From an uncultured Bacteroidales bacterium (GTDB lineage: Bacteria > Bacteroidota > Bacteroidia > Bacteroidales > UBA932): a stretch of 55,361 bases of DNA. Of the stretch, positions 1 through 8,971 are shown one piece after another. The DNA lies in the NCBI GenBank assembly GCA_946187975.1, contig CAMHTE010000003.1, forward strand, positions 1 to 55,361, written 5' to 3'. The position numbers were made by a program, and so were the translations under genes. Positions within the stretch are counted from its first letter, which is position 1, and every line of letters begins with the position of its first letter. The notes under the pieces were generated by a model, which was not told the DNA's origin, searched no databases, and saw only the letters and a list, made by a program, of their open reading frames with translations.

Positions 1-1174
1 TGAGGAGGGCGTAGATGTCGTCCGCCATGGCGTCGACATCCCAGAAGTCCACCTTCAGGGCGTATTTAAGCACTTCGGCGGCACCGCTCTGGTGCGAGAT
101 GACCGAAGGTACCCCGGTGCGCATGGCCTCCAGCGGCGAGATGCCGAAAGGCTCCGACACCGAAGGCATGATATAAACGTCGGACAGGGCGAACATCTTC
201 TGCACGTCGGCCCCGCGGAGGAAGCCGGTGAAGTGGAAGCGGTCCGAAATGCCCAGCCTTGCGACCATGCGTATGGAACGGTTCATCATGTCGCCGCTGC
301 CGGCCATCACGAAACGCACGCCCTTGGTACGCTTGAGCACCTTGGCCGCGGCCTCGATGAAGTACTCGGGACCTTTCTGGAAGGTGATGCGGCCGAGGAA
401 GGTCACTACCTTGTCGCGTACCCCACGCTCCACCTCAATGTTCTCGCGTCCGCTGAAGTCCACGGCATTGTGAACGGTTACAACCTTGGACGGATCGATG
501 CCGTAACGGTTGATGACTATGCCGCGGGTGAGGTCGCTCACGGTGACCACGCGGTCCGCCGCCTCCATTCCACTCTTCTCTATCGAGTAAACCCTGGAAT
601 CGACCATGTCGTCGGTGCCGCGGTCGAAGGAGGTCGCATGAACATGGACCACAAGTGGCTTACCGGTGAGGGTCTTGGCGGCTATTCCGGCCAGATAGGT
701 CAGCCAGTCATGGGCGTGGATGATGTCGAACTCATCCTTGTGCTGCATGGCTATCGTTCCGGCCACCATTGCGTAGCGTGCCACCTCCTCCAGGAGGTTG
801 GAACCGTATTTTCCGGAGAACTTGTACTTCTGTCCGAAACTGACGCTGAAGTCTTTTACCTGACGGGTGCGTTCCTCCTCGACGAGCCTGGAGAATTCCT
901 CGGGATCGGCATAGGGAATGAGGTTGGACCCGACATGTATGTATTTGATGCGGTCGAGGAATTCGTCCACGCTGGTGGCGAACGACTCCACGGCCACGTC
1001 GCTGGCATTTATTATCCTGGTGGCGCTCTGGTCCTCGTCGCCCGAAGCCGAAGGCATTACGAAAATGCTCTCCACTCCGTTATGGGCGAGGCCCTTGACT
1101 ATACCCTCGCAGGCGGTTCCGAGTCCGCCGGCTATGTGGGGAGGAAACTCCCATCCGAACATCAGCACTCTCAT
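1..1174 (-). CDS. GT4-family glycosyltransferase, glycogen-synthase-like (3' truncated by window edge)
   Basis: The reading frame starts at 1174 and is still open at base 1, so about 391 residues are present and the C-terminus is missing. The N-terminus reads MRVLMFGWEFPPHIAGGLGT, the glycine-rich acceptor loop typical of GT4/GT5 starch and glycogen synthases. A second Rossmann half carries FLGRITFQKGPEYFIEAA and the donor-sugar E-x7-E motif within SEPFGISPLEAM. The start codon overlaps the stop of the debranching-enzyme gene by four bases (ATGA), so the two are translationally coupled. In Bacteroides relatives a GT4 enzyme of this kind sits beside the debranching enzyme and a GH57 amylase. 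The likely role is therefore alpha-1,4-glucan synthesis from a sugar nucleotide in the cytoplasm. A general GT4 mannosyl- or glucosyltransferase cannot be excluded. Confidence 0.88.
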   Translation of the reverse strand, partial: MRVLMFGWEFPPHIAGGLGTACEGIVKGLAHNGVESIFVMPSASGDEDQSATRIINASDVAVESFATSVDEFLDRIKYIHVGSNLIPYADPEEFSRLVEEERTRQVKDFSVSFGQKYKFSGKYGSNLLEEVARYAMVAGTIAMQHKDEFDIIHAHDWLTYLAGIAAKTLTGKPLVVHVHATSFDRGTDDMVDSRVYSIEKSGMEAADRVVTVSDLTRGIVINRYGIDPSKVVTVHNAVDFSGRENIEVERGVRDKVVTFLGRITFQKGPEYFIEAAAKVLKRTKGVRFVMAGSGDMMNRSIRMVARLGISDRFHFTGFLRGADVQKMFALSDVYIMPSVSEPFGISPLEAMRTGVPSVISHQSGAAEVLKYALKVDFWDVDAMADDIYALL

Positions 1175-3111
1175 TTCGACTCCTCCTTTCCGTATTTGTC
1201 AATGAGGTCGGCGACGGTCAGCAGGGCAGCAGTACTGAGGGCCGAAGCGATGGCTCCGTGAGGCTCCTGGGGCGGATCGCCGTCATAAAGTTCGCTGAAC
1301 GCTCCCACGCCGTGCTTGCCGAGATCCTGGAAGAGGCCTTCGCACAGCCATTCGGCCTTCTTCGCGAAGCGTTCTCCCTGAAGGCGGAAGCCTGCGGCGA
1401 CGTAGTATTCGAGCAGGAAGGTGCGGGTGCTGCCCTGATGGTAGGCAAGATCCCTGTCCACCTGCGAGCCCTCGTAAACTCCCTTGTATTTGGGATCACG
1501 GGGCGAGAGGGTGCGGATTCCGCGAGAGGTCTCGAGTTCTCCCGAAACCGAACGGAACACCGCGGGGTGAAGTTCCTCGTCCAGAGGAGAGTACTTCACC
1601 CAAATCGCAATCAACTGGTTGGGACGCACGTCCATGTTCTGGCCGGAAGCGTCCACGTAATCGGCCGGACGGCCCATGGCCGCATTCCAGAACACAGGCT
1701 GGAAGTTGGCTTTCGTGAGGTCCCTGATCACAGTCCACTCGGCCACGAAAGCCTTGTCGCCGCCGAAGCGCGACTCCATCTCGAGGGCGAAGCAGATGCT
1801 GTTGTACCAGAGGGAGTTGGTCTCAATCTGGTACCCGGCACGTTCTGTGACGGGATTGTCCCCGATGTAAGCGTTCATCCAGGAGAGGGCCATCCTGTCC
1901 ATCTGGGCCCAGAGCAGGCCGTTTGGATGCATCGTCACTTCCTGACGGTGACCCGGGAGATAACTGGCAATGATGCCCTTTATGACCTTTCCGTACTTCT
2001 TCCATACGGCGGCGGGGTCGGCACCGAAATCGATGTATTCCTGAAGGATGCTCGCCATATAGAGAGGGGCCTCCACCTGGGTGGTGCGGCGGAACAGGCG
2101 TTCCTGCTCATCCGCTATCAGGTTATCCAGCACCTCCTCGAAGGCGGCGCTATCTCCGTTGGCATGGAGGGTAAGCCCAGGAAGGGCTATGAGGGTCTCA
2201 CGCAGCAGGCCCGTGTACATCCAAGAGAAGCCGGCGGTAATCTTCTTGCGTCCGTTGTGGTTGCAGATGAAGATGTCCGCCCAATGGCGGAGCTGGTCGC
2301 GAAGGCCTCCCACCGGAGGAATGGCCTTGTATGTGGAGTTGAACAGTTTTACGAAAGAAGAGGGATTCTCCTCGTGAAGGGAGGCGGAGAATACAATCAA
2401 ATCGCCCGCCTTCATCACCCCCTCGAAGTATCCGGGGACGAAGAGGTCTTCCCTGCAGTCGAAGCCGCGGCGGTATTCGTCCGAATAGGTTATGCCGTTG
2501 TACCAGCAGGGCTCGTGATGGTATGTGCAGGCCTTCGAAGTCTGGAGGACCAGGTCGGGGAAGCCGTTATACATGCGGAACGACGCACCGTCCTTGACGG
2601 GCGAGTAGTCCGTGCACGCCTGGTCGTTGCAGCCCGTGAGCGCATGTATGTTGCGGAATGCAAGGAAAGGTTTGAGCCTTACGGTCACGTCGGCAGGAGT
2701 CGAGAGCATCTCGTATTTGATGAGGATGCGGTCGGAGTCGGGCATCAGCAGGAGAGTCTTGCGGAACACTATTTCGCCAACCTTGTAAGTTATGGACGGA
2801 ACTGGATCGGCATCGAAGTCCACCACATACTTGTGGCCGCGGGGATCGTAAATGTCGCCGTAGCAGTGTATGCCCAGGTTGAACTGCTTGCTGTCGACGA
2901 TAAACGACTCGTCCACAGACGAAAGCAGGAGGTATTTGTCGCCACCGAAGCGGTCCAGCGTAACAGCCAGCAGTCCATGGTAGCGGCGGGTATTGCAGGT
3001 CACTATGCTCGTGTTGCAGTAGGCCCCCGTCTTATTGGCACATATGATCTCCCTCTTCAGCGAGTAGGAGAGATTCACGAGTTCGGCCTTGTTGAATTTA
3101 AGAAAGGACAT
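1171..3111 (-). CDS. Glycogen debranching enzyme (amylo-alpha-1,6-glucosidase, GH133)
   Basis: A 646-residue protein matching bacterial GDE-type proteins: an N-terminal beta-rich domain (about residues 15-240, beginning with the TGAYCNTSIVTCNTRRYHGL region) followed by an alpha/alpha-barrel catalytic domain (about 280-640). Recognisable segments are GFSWMYTGLLRETLIALPG, MHPNGLLWAQMD and RPNQLIAIWVKYSPL. It hydrolyses alpha-1,6 branch points in glycogen, in the cytoplasm. No signal peptide is present. It follows glgB by 3 bases and overlaps the GT4 gene by 4, which makes a compact branching, debranching and synthesis module. The length and absence of a secretion signal fit the GH133 family rather than GH13 isoamylases. 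Confidence 0.93.
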   Translation of the reverse strand: MSFLKFNKAELVNLSYSLKREIICANKTGAYCNTSIVTCNTRRYHGLLAVTLDRFGGDKYLLLSSVDESFIVDSKQFNLGIHCYGDIYDPRGHKYVVDFDADPVPSITYKVGEIVFRKTLLLMPDSDRILIKYEMLSTPADVTVRLKPFLAFRNIHALTGCNDQACTDYSPVKDGASFRMYNGFPDLVLQTSKACTYHHEPCWYNGITYSDEYRRGFDCREDLFVPGYFEGVMKAGDLIVFSASLHEENPSSFVKLFNSTYKAIPPVGGLRDQLRHWADIFICNHNGRKKITAGFSWMYTGLLRETLIALPGLTLHANGDSAAFEEVLDNLIADEQERLFRRTTQVEAPLYMASILQEYIDFGADPAAVWKKYGKVIKGIIASYLPGHRQEVTMHPNGLLWAQMDRMALSWMNAYIGDNPVTERAGYQIETNSLWYNSICFALEMESRFGGDKAFVAEWTVIRDLTKANFQPVFWNAAMGRPADYVDASGQNMDVRPNQLIAIWVKYSPLDEELHPAVFRSVSGELETSRGIRTLSPRDPKYKGVYEGSQVDRDLAYHQGSTRTFLLEYYVAAGFRLQGERFAKKAEWLCEGLFQDLGKHGVGAFSELYDGDPPQEPHGAIASALSTAALLTVADLIDKYGKEESK

Positions 3112-3114
3112 ACG

Positions 3115-5088
3115 TCATTTTGTTTTTTCATACACAGCTGCACATCTGCTCGGAAGATAGAGGTACAGCCTTCCGTCTACGGTGAGGTGGGCTTCCTTCC
3201 CGGGAAGCCTGCCAAAACCGCAGAACTCCGGGTCGTCTGAACTGAACGCGAGGGTCCAGTTGCCGTCCGGAGCTTCGAACCCGTAGTCCCCGAAGGAAGC
3301 TGTCGGGTTGAAATTCAGTGCAAAGATACAATTTTTCCTACGGAAAACGAGGATTTTTTTCTCTTCGTCGGCACGCAGCAGCACCGGTGCTTCCGCGAGA
3401 AGTCCGCGGGATTTGATAAAGTCCACCATTCTGGCGTCGAAAGCCTCCAGCTTTCCGTACGGAAGAGCGGGGTTCGAAGTAAGGGACCAGAGCCTGCGCG
3501 CGTGGGAGAAGCTCCAGCCGTTACCCTCGCGGGGAAAGTCGATCCACTCGGGATGCCCGAACTCGTTGCCCATGAAGTTGAGATAGCCGTTGCCGGCCGT
3601 AGCCGCGGTAACCAGCCTTATCATCTTGTGCAGGGCTATCCCCCGGTCGACGGTGATATTGAATCCGGCCTGGTCCATCGAGAAGTACATGTCCTTGTCG
3701 ATGAGCCGGAAGATTATGGTCTTGTCGCCAACCAGGGCCTGGTCGTGACACTCGGCGTAGCTCACGGTGCGCTCGTCGGCGCGCTTGTTGGTAAGCTCGT
3801 ACCACATCTCCCCCGGGCTCCACTGCTCGTCGCCCTTCTCCTTTATCCACTTTATCCAGTGGTCGGCTATGCCCATGGCCATACGGTAATCGAATCCTAT
3901 CCCGCCGGCCTCCTGAGGGGCTGCGAGACCCGGCATTCCGCTCACGTCCTCGGCTATCGTAATCGCGGCAGGATTGATCTCATGTATGAGGCGGTTGGCC
4001 AGACCGAGGTAGGCCACCGCATTTGCATCCACCCCTTCGCCAAAGTAGATAGAGTAGTCGCCGAAGTCGGTCCCGAGGCCGTGGTCCCAGTAGAGCATGG
4101 AAGTGACTCCGTCGAAGCGGAATCCGTCCAGATGGTATTCTTCCATCCAATATTTGCAGTTGGAGAGAAGGAAGTATTTAACTTCGTCCTTGCCATAATC
4201 GAAGCAGCGGGAATCCCACGCAGGATGATGGCCGGCTTCGCCGGGATAGAAATACAGGTCCTCCCTGCCGTCGAAGCGTCCCAACCCTTCGAGTTCGTTG
4301 GATACGGCGTGGGAGTGGACCAGGTCCATGATTACGGCTATGCCCATTCCGTGGGCGGCGTCCACCAGGGCCTTGAACTGCTCCGGGGTGCCGAAGCGGG
4401 AACTCAGGGCAAAGAAGTTGCTCACCTGGTAACCGAACGAGCCGTAATAGGGATGTTCCTGCAGGGCCATTATCTGCAACACGTTGTAGCCGAGGCGCTT
4501 CACGCGAGGCAGGACGTTCTCGCGGAACCAGTCGAAGTCCGCCACCTTCTCCTCCTCGCTGCTCATGCCTATATGGCACTCGTAAATAAACGGAGCGAAC
4601 CCGGGTTTCGCCGCAAGGGGCGACGGGTTCTTCCAAGCATAGGGAGCAGGGTCCCAGACCTGAGCACAGAAAGCCTTGGTATCGGGATCCTGCACCACTC
4701 GGGTGGCGTAGGCTGGTAAGCGCTCTCCCCCACCTCCGGGCCATTCGATAAACAGCTTGTACAGCTGGCCGTGATGCATCATGAATTCCGGCACCCGCAG
4801 TTCCCAATTGCCATTTCCCAGCGGCTGCAAAGCCCAGACGGGAGCCTTTTTCCAGTTATTGAAATCGCCTGTCAGGTAAATGCGGGTAGCGTTGGGCGCC
4901 CACTCGCGGAAAACCCAGGAACCGGCGTCGTGATGCAGGCCGTAGTACAGGTGATTGTTGACGCCGTCCGAAAGGCTTGCGGCATCGCCACGGATGGCGG
5001 ACGCCTCCTCTTCGAGGCGCTCGCATCGCGCTTCGATCGCATCCTTGTATGGCTCAAGCCATGGATCGGTCCTGTAAATCCTGTCCAT
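3115..5088 (-). CDS. glgB: 1,4-alpha-glucan branching enzyme GlgB
   Basis: A 657-residue GH13 enzyme with an N-terminal CBM48-like domain (about 60-160, containing FREWAPNATRIYLTGDFNNW), a TIM barrel (about 180-530) and a C-terminal all-beta domain. The GH13 conserved regions are visible: DLVHSH, GFRFDGVTSMLYWDH with the nucleophile Asp near residue 324, TIAEDVSG with the acid/base Glu near 379, and ECHDQALVGDKT with the third carboxylate near 446. The compact N-terminus and the HDQALVGDKT segment resemble the eukaryote-like (GH13_8) branching enzymes found in Bacteroidetes. It transfers alpha-1,4 chains to alpha-1,6 branches during glycogen synthesis. The start is 6 bases after the xseB stop, so transcription probably continues from the upstream xse/der run. 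Confidence 0.96.
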   Translation of the reverse strand: MDRIYRTDPWLEPYKDAIEARCERLEEEASAIRGDAASLSDGVNNHLYYGLHHDAGSWVFREWAPNATRIYLTGDFNNWKKAPVWALQPLGNGNWELRVPEFMMHHGQLYKLFIEWPGGGGERLPAYATRVVQDPDTKAFCAQVWDPAPYAWKNPSPLAAKPGFAPFIYECHIGMSSEEEKVADFDWFRENVLPRVKRLGYNVLQIMALQEHPYYGSFGYQVSNFFALSSRFGTPEQFKALVDAAHGMGIAVIMDLVHSHAVSNELEGLGRFDGREDLYFYPGEAGHHPAWDSRCFDYGKDEVKYFLLSNCKYWMEEYHLDGFRFDGVTSMLYWDHGLGTDFGDYSIYFGEGVDANAVAYLGLANRLIHEINPAAITIAEDVSGMPGLAAPQEAGGIGFDYRMAMGIADHWIKWIKEKGDEQWSPGEMWYELTNKRADERTVSYAECHDQALVGDKTIIFRLIDKDMYFSMDQAGFNITVDRGIALHKMIRLVTAATAGNGYLNFMGNEFGHPEWIDFPREGNGWSFSHARRLWSLTSNPALPYGKLEAFDARMVDFIKSRGLLAEAPVLLRADEEKKILVFRRKNCIFALNFNPTASFGDYGFEAPDGNWTLAFSSDDPEFCGFGRLPGKEAHLTVDGRLYLYLPSRCAAVYEKTK

Positions 5089-5094
5089 ATGACG

Positions 5095-5295
5095 CTATTT
5101 TGACGATGAATCCATACCGTTCAGGTTCTCGCGCACGCTTCGCAGGTATTCCCTGCAGCCGGCGATCAGCACGTCGGCCCGGGCGATGAGAGCGTCGATA
5201 CCGTCCAGTCCGGTGGCGGGATCCTCGGCCTTTACGGCGAGAGCCTCCAGCTCCTCCAATGCTTTCTTATAGTCAAATTCCTGATCCATAGGCAT
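5095..5295 (-). CDS. xseB: Exodeoxyribonuclease VII small subunit XseB
   Basis: A 66-residue acidic helical protein with the XseB signature: FDYKKALEELEALAVKAEDP near the N-terminus, then a second helix ending in CREYLRSVRENL. XseB binds XseA in large excess and is needed for single-strand DNA exonuclease activity. The call rests on length, the two-helix pattern and its position directly after xseA with no intergenic base. Translation could start at the first Met (5295) or at the third residue, MDQEF (5289). The first is kept because its codon follows the xseA stop immediately. Confidence 0.9.
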   Translation of the reverse strand: MPMDQEFDYKKALEELEALAVKAEDPATGLDGIDALIARADVLIAGCREYLRSVRENLNGMDSSSK

Positions 5296-6396
5296 TTATT
5301 TTACTTCCACATCGACCTTTCCGTCCGCAAAGAGGATGCGCAGCCGCTGTCCTTTTGAGAGGGATGCGGCCGAATTCACCACGATTCCGCGGTCGTCGGT
5401 CACAAGAGAATAACCACGGCTGAGTATGCCCCTGGGGTCCGCAGCCTTGATGCGCTGTTCCAGCATCGCAACGGCGTTTTCCATGGCCGACAGCTTTGCC
5501 GCGAAAGCCAGCCTCAGACGATTGCCGTAGCTGCCTATGCGCTCGTCCTCTGCGGCTGCACAGTCGATAAAAAGGTCGGCCAGGGCCGTTGGCGTCTTTA
5601 CCGCCTCGTGGGCTACAATGTCCGCAACGTGACGGTCGCGCTCGTGACCTATGGCCGTAAAGACAGGAAGGGGGCAGTTGGCGATGGCGAAGGCAAGACC
5701 ATAGTCGTCGAAGCAGGCCAGGTCCAGGTTGGATCCGCCGCCCCGGAGTATCAGCACGGCATCGTAACCGCCCGCCGCCTCAACGCTTTCGAGGGCATCC
5801 ACTATGCTCTCCGGCGCCGACTCCCCTTGCATGGTTGCCGGGAAAAGGTCCACGCGGAACTTAAAGCCGTACGCGTTGTTCGAGATATGCGTGCAGAAAT
5901 CACCGAAACCGGCCGCGTCCTCAGCCGATATCACGGCCAGCGCATAGGGCAAGTCGGGCAGCGAGAGTGCGGCCTGACGGTCCAGCAGCCCTTCCGCCTC
6001 AAGTTTTTCCAGAGTTTTGCGACGTTCCATCTCGGCGGCGCCTAGGGTGAACTGCGGTTCGAGTTCGTCTATGACGAGAGTTAACCCGTAAAGTTCGCTG
6101 TACCCCGCCTGAACCCGGGCCAGTATCTGCATTCCGGGAGCAAGGTCGCTCCCCGTAGCTTCGCGGAAATACTGGCGGAGGGCGAAGTAAACACCCTTCC
6201 AGATGACGGCCCTGGCCTTAGCCAGCAGACGGCCGTCTTCCGATTCGCTCAACTCCAGGTAGCAGTGACCGTTGGCCTTGGCCTGGACGGATGCAATCTC
6301 GGCACGGATCCACAGTTTATCCGGGACCGCGCTTTCGACGCCGTCCCGAATCATTTCCTGCAGTTCCAGCAGGCCGATCGCTTCCGAGTCTGCCAT
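5296..6396 (-). CDS. xseA: Exodeoxyribonuclease VII large subunit XseA
   Basis: About 366 residues. An N-terminal OB-fold (residues 15-105, LWIRAEIASVQAKANGHCYL) is followed by the Exonuc_VII_L nuclease domain, with ALAVISAEDAAGFGDFCTHI, VDLFPATMQGESA and VLILRGGGSNLDL. It is shorter than the E. coli enzyme (about 450 residues), as is usual in Bacteroidetes, mainly in the C-terminal coiled-coil region. An in-frame Met at 6444 exists but would overlap the der stop (6411) by 34 bases. The Met at 6396 (MADSEAIGLLELQ) matches the usual XseA N-terminus and lies 14 bases after der, so I chose it. The product degrades single-stranded DNA together with XseB. Confidence 0.93.
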   Translation of the reverse strand: MADSEAIGLLELQEMIRDGVESAVPDKLWIRAEIASVQAKANGHCYLELSESEDGRLLAKARAVIWKGVYFALRQYFREATGSDLAPGMQILARVQAGYSELYGLTLVIDELEPQFTLGAAEMERRKTLEKLEAEGLLDRQAALSLPDLPYALAVISAEDAAGFGDFCTHISNNAYGFKFRVDLFPATMQGESAPESIVDALESVEAAGGYDAVLILRGGGSNLDLACFDDYGLAFAIANCPLPVFTAIGHERDRHVADIVAHEAVKTPTALADLFIDCAAAEDERIGSYGNRLRLAFAAKLSAMENAVAMLEQRIKAADPRGILSRGYSLVTDDRGIVVNSAASLSKGQRLRILFADGKVDVEVK

Positions 6397-6410
6397 GAGA
6401 GGAGGGGGTA

Positions 6411-7721
6411 TTATTTCTGCCTGCAGTAAATCTGCACCGGGCATCCGGTGAGACGGAAGTTCCGCCGCAGCTGATTCTCAAGGAAGCGCTTGTACGGTTC
6501 CTTGATATACTGCGGGAGATTGCAGAAGAACGCGAATGCGGGGAAACGCGTGGGCAGCTGGGTGACGTACTTTACCTTGACGTATTTGCCCTTCCATGCG
6601 GGAGGAGGAGTTTCCTCGATGATGGGCAGCATCACTTCGTTAAGCCGCGCCGTAGGTATCTTCTGCGAGTAGTTGGCGGACACCTCAGCCACTGCGTCGA
6701 GCACGTCCTGTATGCGCTGCATCTTGACCACTGAGGTGAAGATTATAGGCACGTCGTCGAACGGGGCGAGCCGCGAGCGCAGCGATTTGGTGTACTCGTT
6801 CAGCGTGGAGGAATCCTTAATGAAGAGGTCCCACTTGTTGACCACGATGACGCAGCCCTTGCGGTTGCGGAGGATGAGGTTGAAGATGTTCATATCCTGA
6901 GCCTCCATGCCCGTAGTGGCGTCGATCATCAGCACGCAGACGTCCGAATGTTCGATGGCGCGGATGGACCGCATGACGGAATAGAACTCGAGATCTTCCT
7001 CAACCTTGGCCTTCTTGCGTATGCCGGCGGTATCCACCAGCATGAATTCGTGACCGAACTTGTTGTAATGGGTTTCGATGGAGTCGCGGGTGGTGCCGGC
7101 GACGGGAGTCACTATGTTGCGTTCCTCTCCCAGCAGGGCGTTGGTGATGGACGATTTCCCGACGTTGGGCTTACCAACTATGGCAACGCGCGGAAGGCCA
7201 GCGTAGGGATCTTCGGTGGGGACGTCTTCGGGCAGGGCCTTTACGACGGCGTCCAGAAGGTCACCGGTGCCGCTGCCGTTAGCCGCGGATATGGCGTAAA
7301 CCTCACCGAGCCCCAGCGAGTAGAACTCGTAGGTGTCGTACATCTTCTCGCCGCTGTCCACCTTGTTGACGCACAGCACCACAGGTTTGCGGCTGCGACG
7401 CAGCACGTCGGCTATCTCGGCGTCGTAGTCGGTTATTCCAGTGGCCGCCTCGACCATGAAAAGGATTACGTCCGCCTCGTCGATAGCAATCTGGACCTGG
7501 CGGCGTATGGCGCTCTCGAATACGTCTTCGGAATTGGAGGTGTATCCTCCGGTGTCCACCACGGAGAACTCGCGGCCGTTCCAGTCGCTGCGGCCGTAAT
7601 GGCGGTCGCGGGTAACGCCGGCGGTATCGTCCACTATGGCCTGCCTCATTCCCACGAGGCGGTTGAACAGGGTGGATTTGCCTACGTTCGGGCGTCCGAC
7701 TATTGCTACCAGTCCGTTCAT
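6411..7721 (-). CDS. der: Ribosome-associated GTPase Der (EngA)
   Basis: A 436-residue protein with two tandem Era-like GTPase domains and a C-terminal KH-like domain, the arrangement unique to Der. The first domain begins at once with [20 protein letters not shown] and has DTAGVTRD and NKVD. The second has [28 protein letters not shown] and NKWD. The KH-like tail runs over about the last 85 residues. The frame is open upstream to 7841, but the Met at 7721 places the first P-loop where the family has it, and upstream codons overlap the small membrane gene. Der acts in assembly of the 50S ribosomal subunit. Confidence 0.97.
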   Translation of the reverse strand: MNGLVAIVGRPNVGKSTLFNRLVGMRQAIVDDTAGVTRDRHYGRSDWNGREFSVVDTGGYTSNSEDVFESAIRRQVQIAIDEADVILFMVEAATGITDYDAEIADVLRRSRKPVVLCVNKVDSGEKMYDTYEFYSLGLGEVYAISAANGSGTGDLLDAVVKALPEDVPTEDPYAGLPRVAIVGKPNVGKSSITNALLGEERNIVTPVAGTTRDSIETHYNKFGHEFMLVDTAGIRKKAKVEEDLEFYSVMRSIRAIEHSDVCVLMIDATTGMEAQDMNIFNLILRNRKGCVIVVNKWDLFIKDSSTLNEYTKSLRSRLAPFDDVPIIFTSVVKMQRIQDVLDAVAEVSANYSQKIPTARLNEVMLPIIEETPPPAWKGKYVKVKYVTQLPTRFPAFAFFCNLPQYIKEPYKRFLENQLRRNFRLTGCPVQIYCRQK

Positions 7722-7722
7722 A

Positions 7723-7986
7723 TCAACATTCTTTAAGTACCGTCTTGCGCTTTCCGGCCGAAGGTCCGAAGGCGCAGTCTTCGCATGCGGAGGTATATTT
7801 GCCGCTGCAGGAAGAGGGCCGGTGAAGGGCGGCGTCCTCATCCGTAAAGCAGACTATCCCGCGCTTGCGCATCTGCTCATTGCTCCCCACGTCGTACTTG
7901 GGAAACCCGCGGTGCATGAGTATTCCCACACTCATCAGCAGCACGCAGATTCCCACGAGTATTATGGCGGCAACGAACACTTTCAT
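7723..7986 (-). CDS. Small Cys-rich single-span membrane protein, unknown function
   Basis: 87 residues. A hydrophobic helix covers residues 3-24, followed by a conserved-looking block ([20 protein letters not shown]) and a soluble tail with cysteines at 46, 60, 68, 71 and 87, including the pattern C-x7-C-x2-C. Small proteins of this shape (one transmembrane helix, an FP..VG.N..M.KRGI.C block and a Cys cluster) occur in Bacteroidetes, but I know of no assigned function. The cysteine spacing would suit a metal or redox site on the non-membrane part; this is inference. It is packed between prs (1-base gap) and der (1-base gap), so it is co-transcribed with them. Confidence 0.75.
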   Translation of the reverse strand: MKVFVAAIILVGICVLLMSVGILMHRGFPKYDVGSNEQMRKRGIVCFTDEDAALHRPSSCSGKYTSACEDCAFGPSAGKRKTVLKEC

Positions 7987-7987
7987 A

Positions 7988-8968
7988 TCAGAACACGAAC
8001 TGGGTGCTGATGGGCTCGTACATGTAAACCCTGTTCATCATAACGGCGAACACGGCCGTCATGCTCACTATCTTGATCTTGCTGTCGGGGCCGATCTCGG
8101 GATGAGGGATGGTGTCGGTGATGAGCACTTCGTCGAGGGCAGACTCGGCTATGCGCTGTTCGGCGTTGCCGGAAAGGACTCCGTGGGTCGCGCAGGCACG
8201 CACGCTATGGGCGCCGAGTTTCTTGAGAACGTCAGCGGCCTTGCAGAGGGTTCCGGCGGTATCGATCATGTCGTCCACTATCACCACGTCCTTGCCCTCA
8301 ACCTCGCCTATGGCCTTGATCTCGGCCACCACGTTGGCGCGCTCACGGGTTTTATGGCAGATGATGACGGGGCACTCGCGACGCTTGGTAAGGTCCTTGG
8401 CATAGGCGTTGGCACGTTTTGCACCACCCATGTCGGGAGCGGCTATCGCGAGGTTCTTGAGATGCAGTCCCTCGATGGCAGGCAGGAACACCTTGCTGGC
8501 GTACACGTGGTCCACCGGGATGTCGAAGAATCCCTGGATCTGGTCGGCATGGAGGTCGCAGGTCATCACACGGTCGGTGCCGGCAGCACGAAGGAGGTTG
8601 GCCACAAGCTTTGCGCCTATGCTCACGCGGGGACGGTCCTTACGGTCCTGACGGGCCCAGCCGAAATAGGGAATGACGGCTATGACCTTGTCGGCAGAGG
8701 CGCGTTTTGCCGCGTCGATGGCAAGCAGCAGCTCCATGAGGTTGTCCGCAGGGGCTATGGTGCTCTGGATGATAAAGACAGTGGCGCCGCGCACGCTGTC
8801 CATATACGACGGCTGGAACTCACCGTCGCTGAACTGCACTACGTCAAGGTTTCCGAGGTTGACCTCTTCTTCCATGTCCGGAAGTTCCTTGAGGTATTCT
8901 ACCACCTTCTCTGCAAAGCTCCTGGAAGCCCTGCAGCTGAAAATCATCATTCTGTGTTCGTGTTGCAT
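7988..8968 (-). CDS. prs: Ribose-phosphate pyrophosphokinase (PRPP synthetase)
   Basis: A 326-residue class I PRPP synthetase that makes PRPP from ribose 5-phosphate and ATP for nucleotide, His and Trp synthesis. Visible motifs are FSDGEFQPSYMDSVRG near residue 45, the ATP-binding flexible-loop segment YFGWARQDRKDRPRVSIGA, DLHADQIQGFFDIP, and the PRPP-binding loop VVIVDDMIDTAGTL. The family length is about 310-320, so the extra residues are at the N-terminus. Met7 or Met8 (MMIFSCRAS) is an alternative start 18-21 bases downstream. The gene lies 3 bases after engB. Confidence 0.97.
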   Translation of the reverse strand: MQHEHRMMIFSCRASRSFAEKVVEYLKELPDMEEEVNLGNLDVVQFSDGEFQPSYMDSVRGATVFIIQSTIAPADNLMELLLAIDAAKRASADKVIAVIPYFGWARQDRKDRPRVSIGAKLVANLLRAAGTDRVMTCDLHADQIQGFFDIPVDHVYASKVFLPAIEGLHLKNLAIAAPDMGGAKRANAYAKDLTKRRECPVIICHKTRERANVVAEIKAIGEVEGKDVVIVDDMIDTAGTLCKAADVLKKLGAHSVRACATHGVLSGNAEQRIAESALDEVLITDTIPHPEIGPDSKIKIVSMTAVFAVMMNRVYMYEPISTQFVF

Positions 8969-8971
8969 CTC

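Noticed and set aside
1258-3240. 660-codon + strand frame opposite the debranching enzyme
   Set aside because: It mirrors the minus-strand gene, which has clear GH133 motifs; long antisense frames are expected in GC-rich coding DNA. The translation shows no domain.
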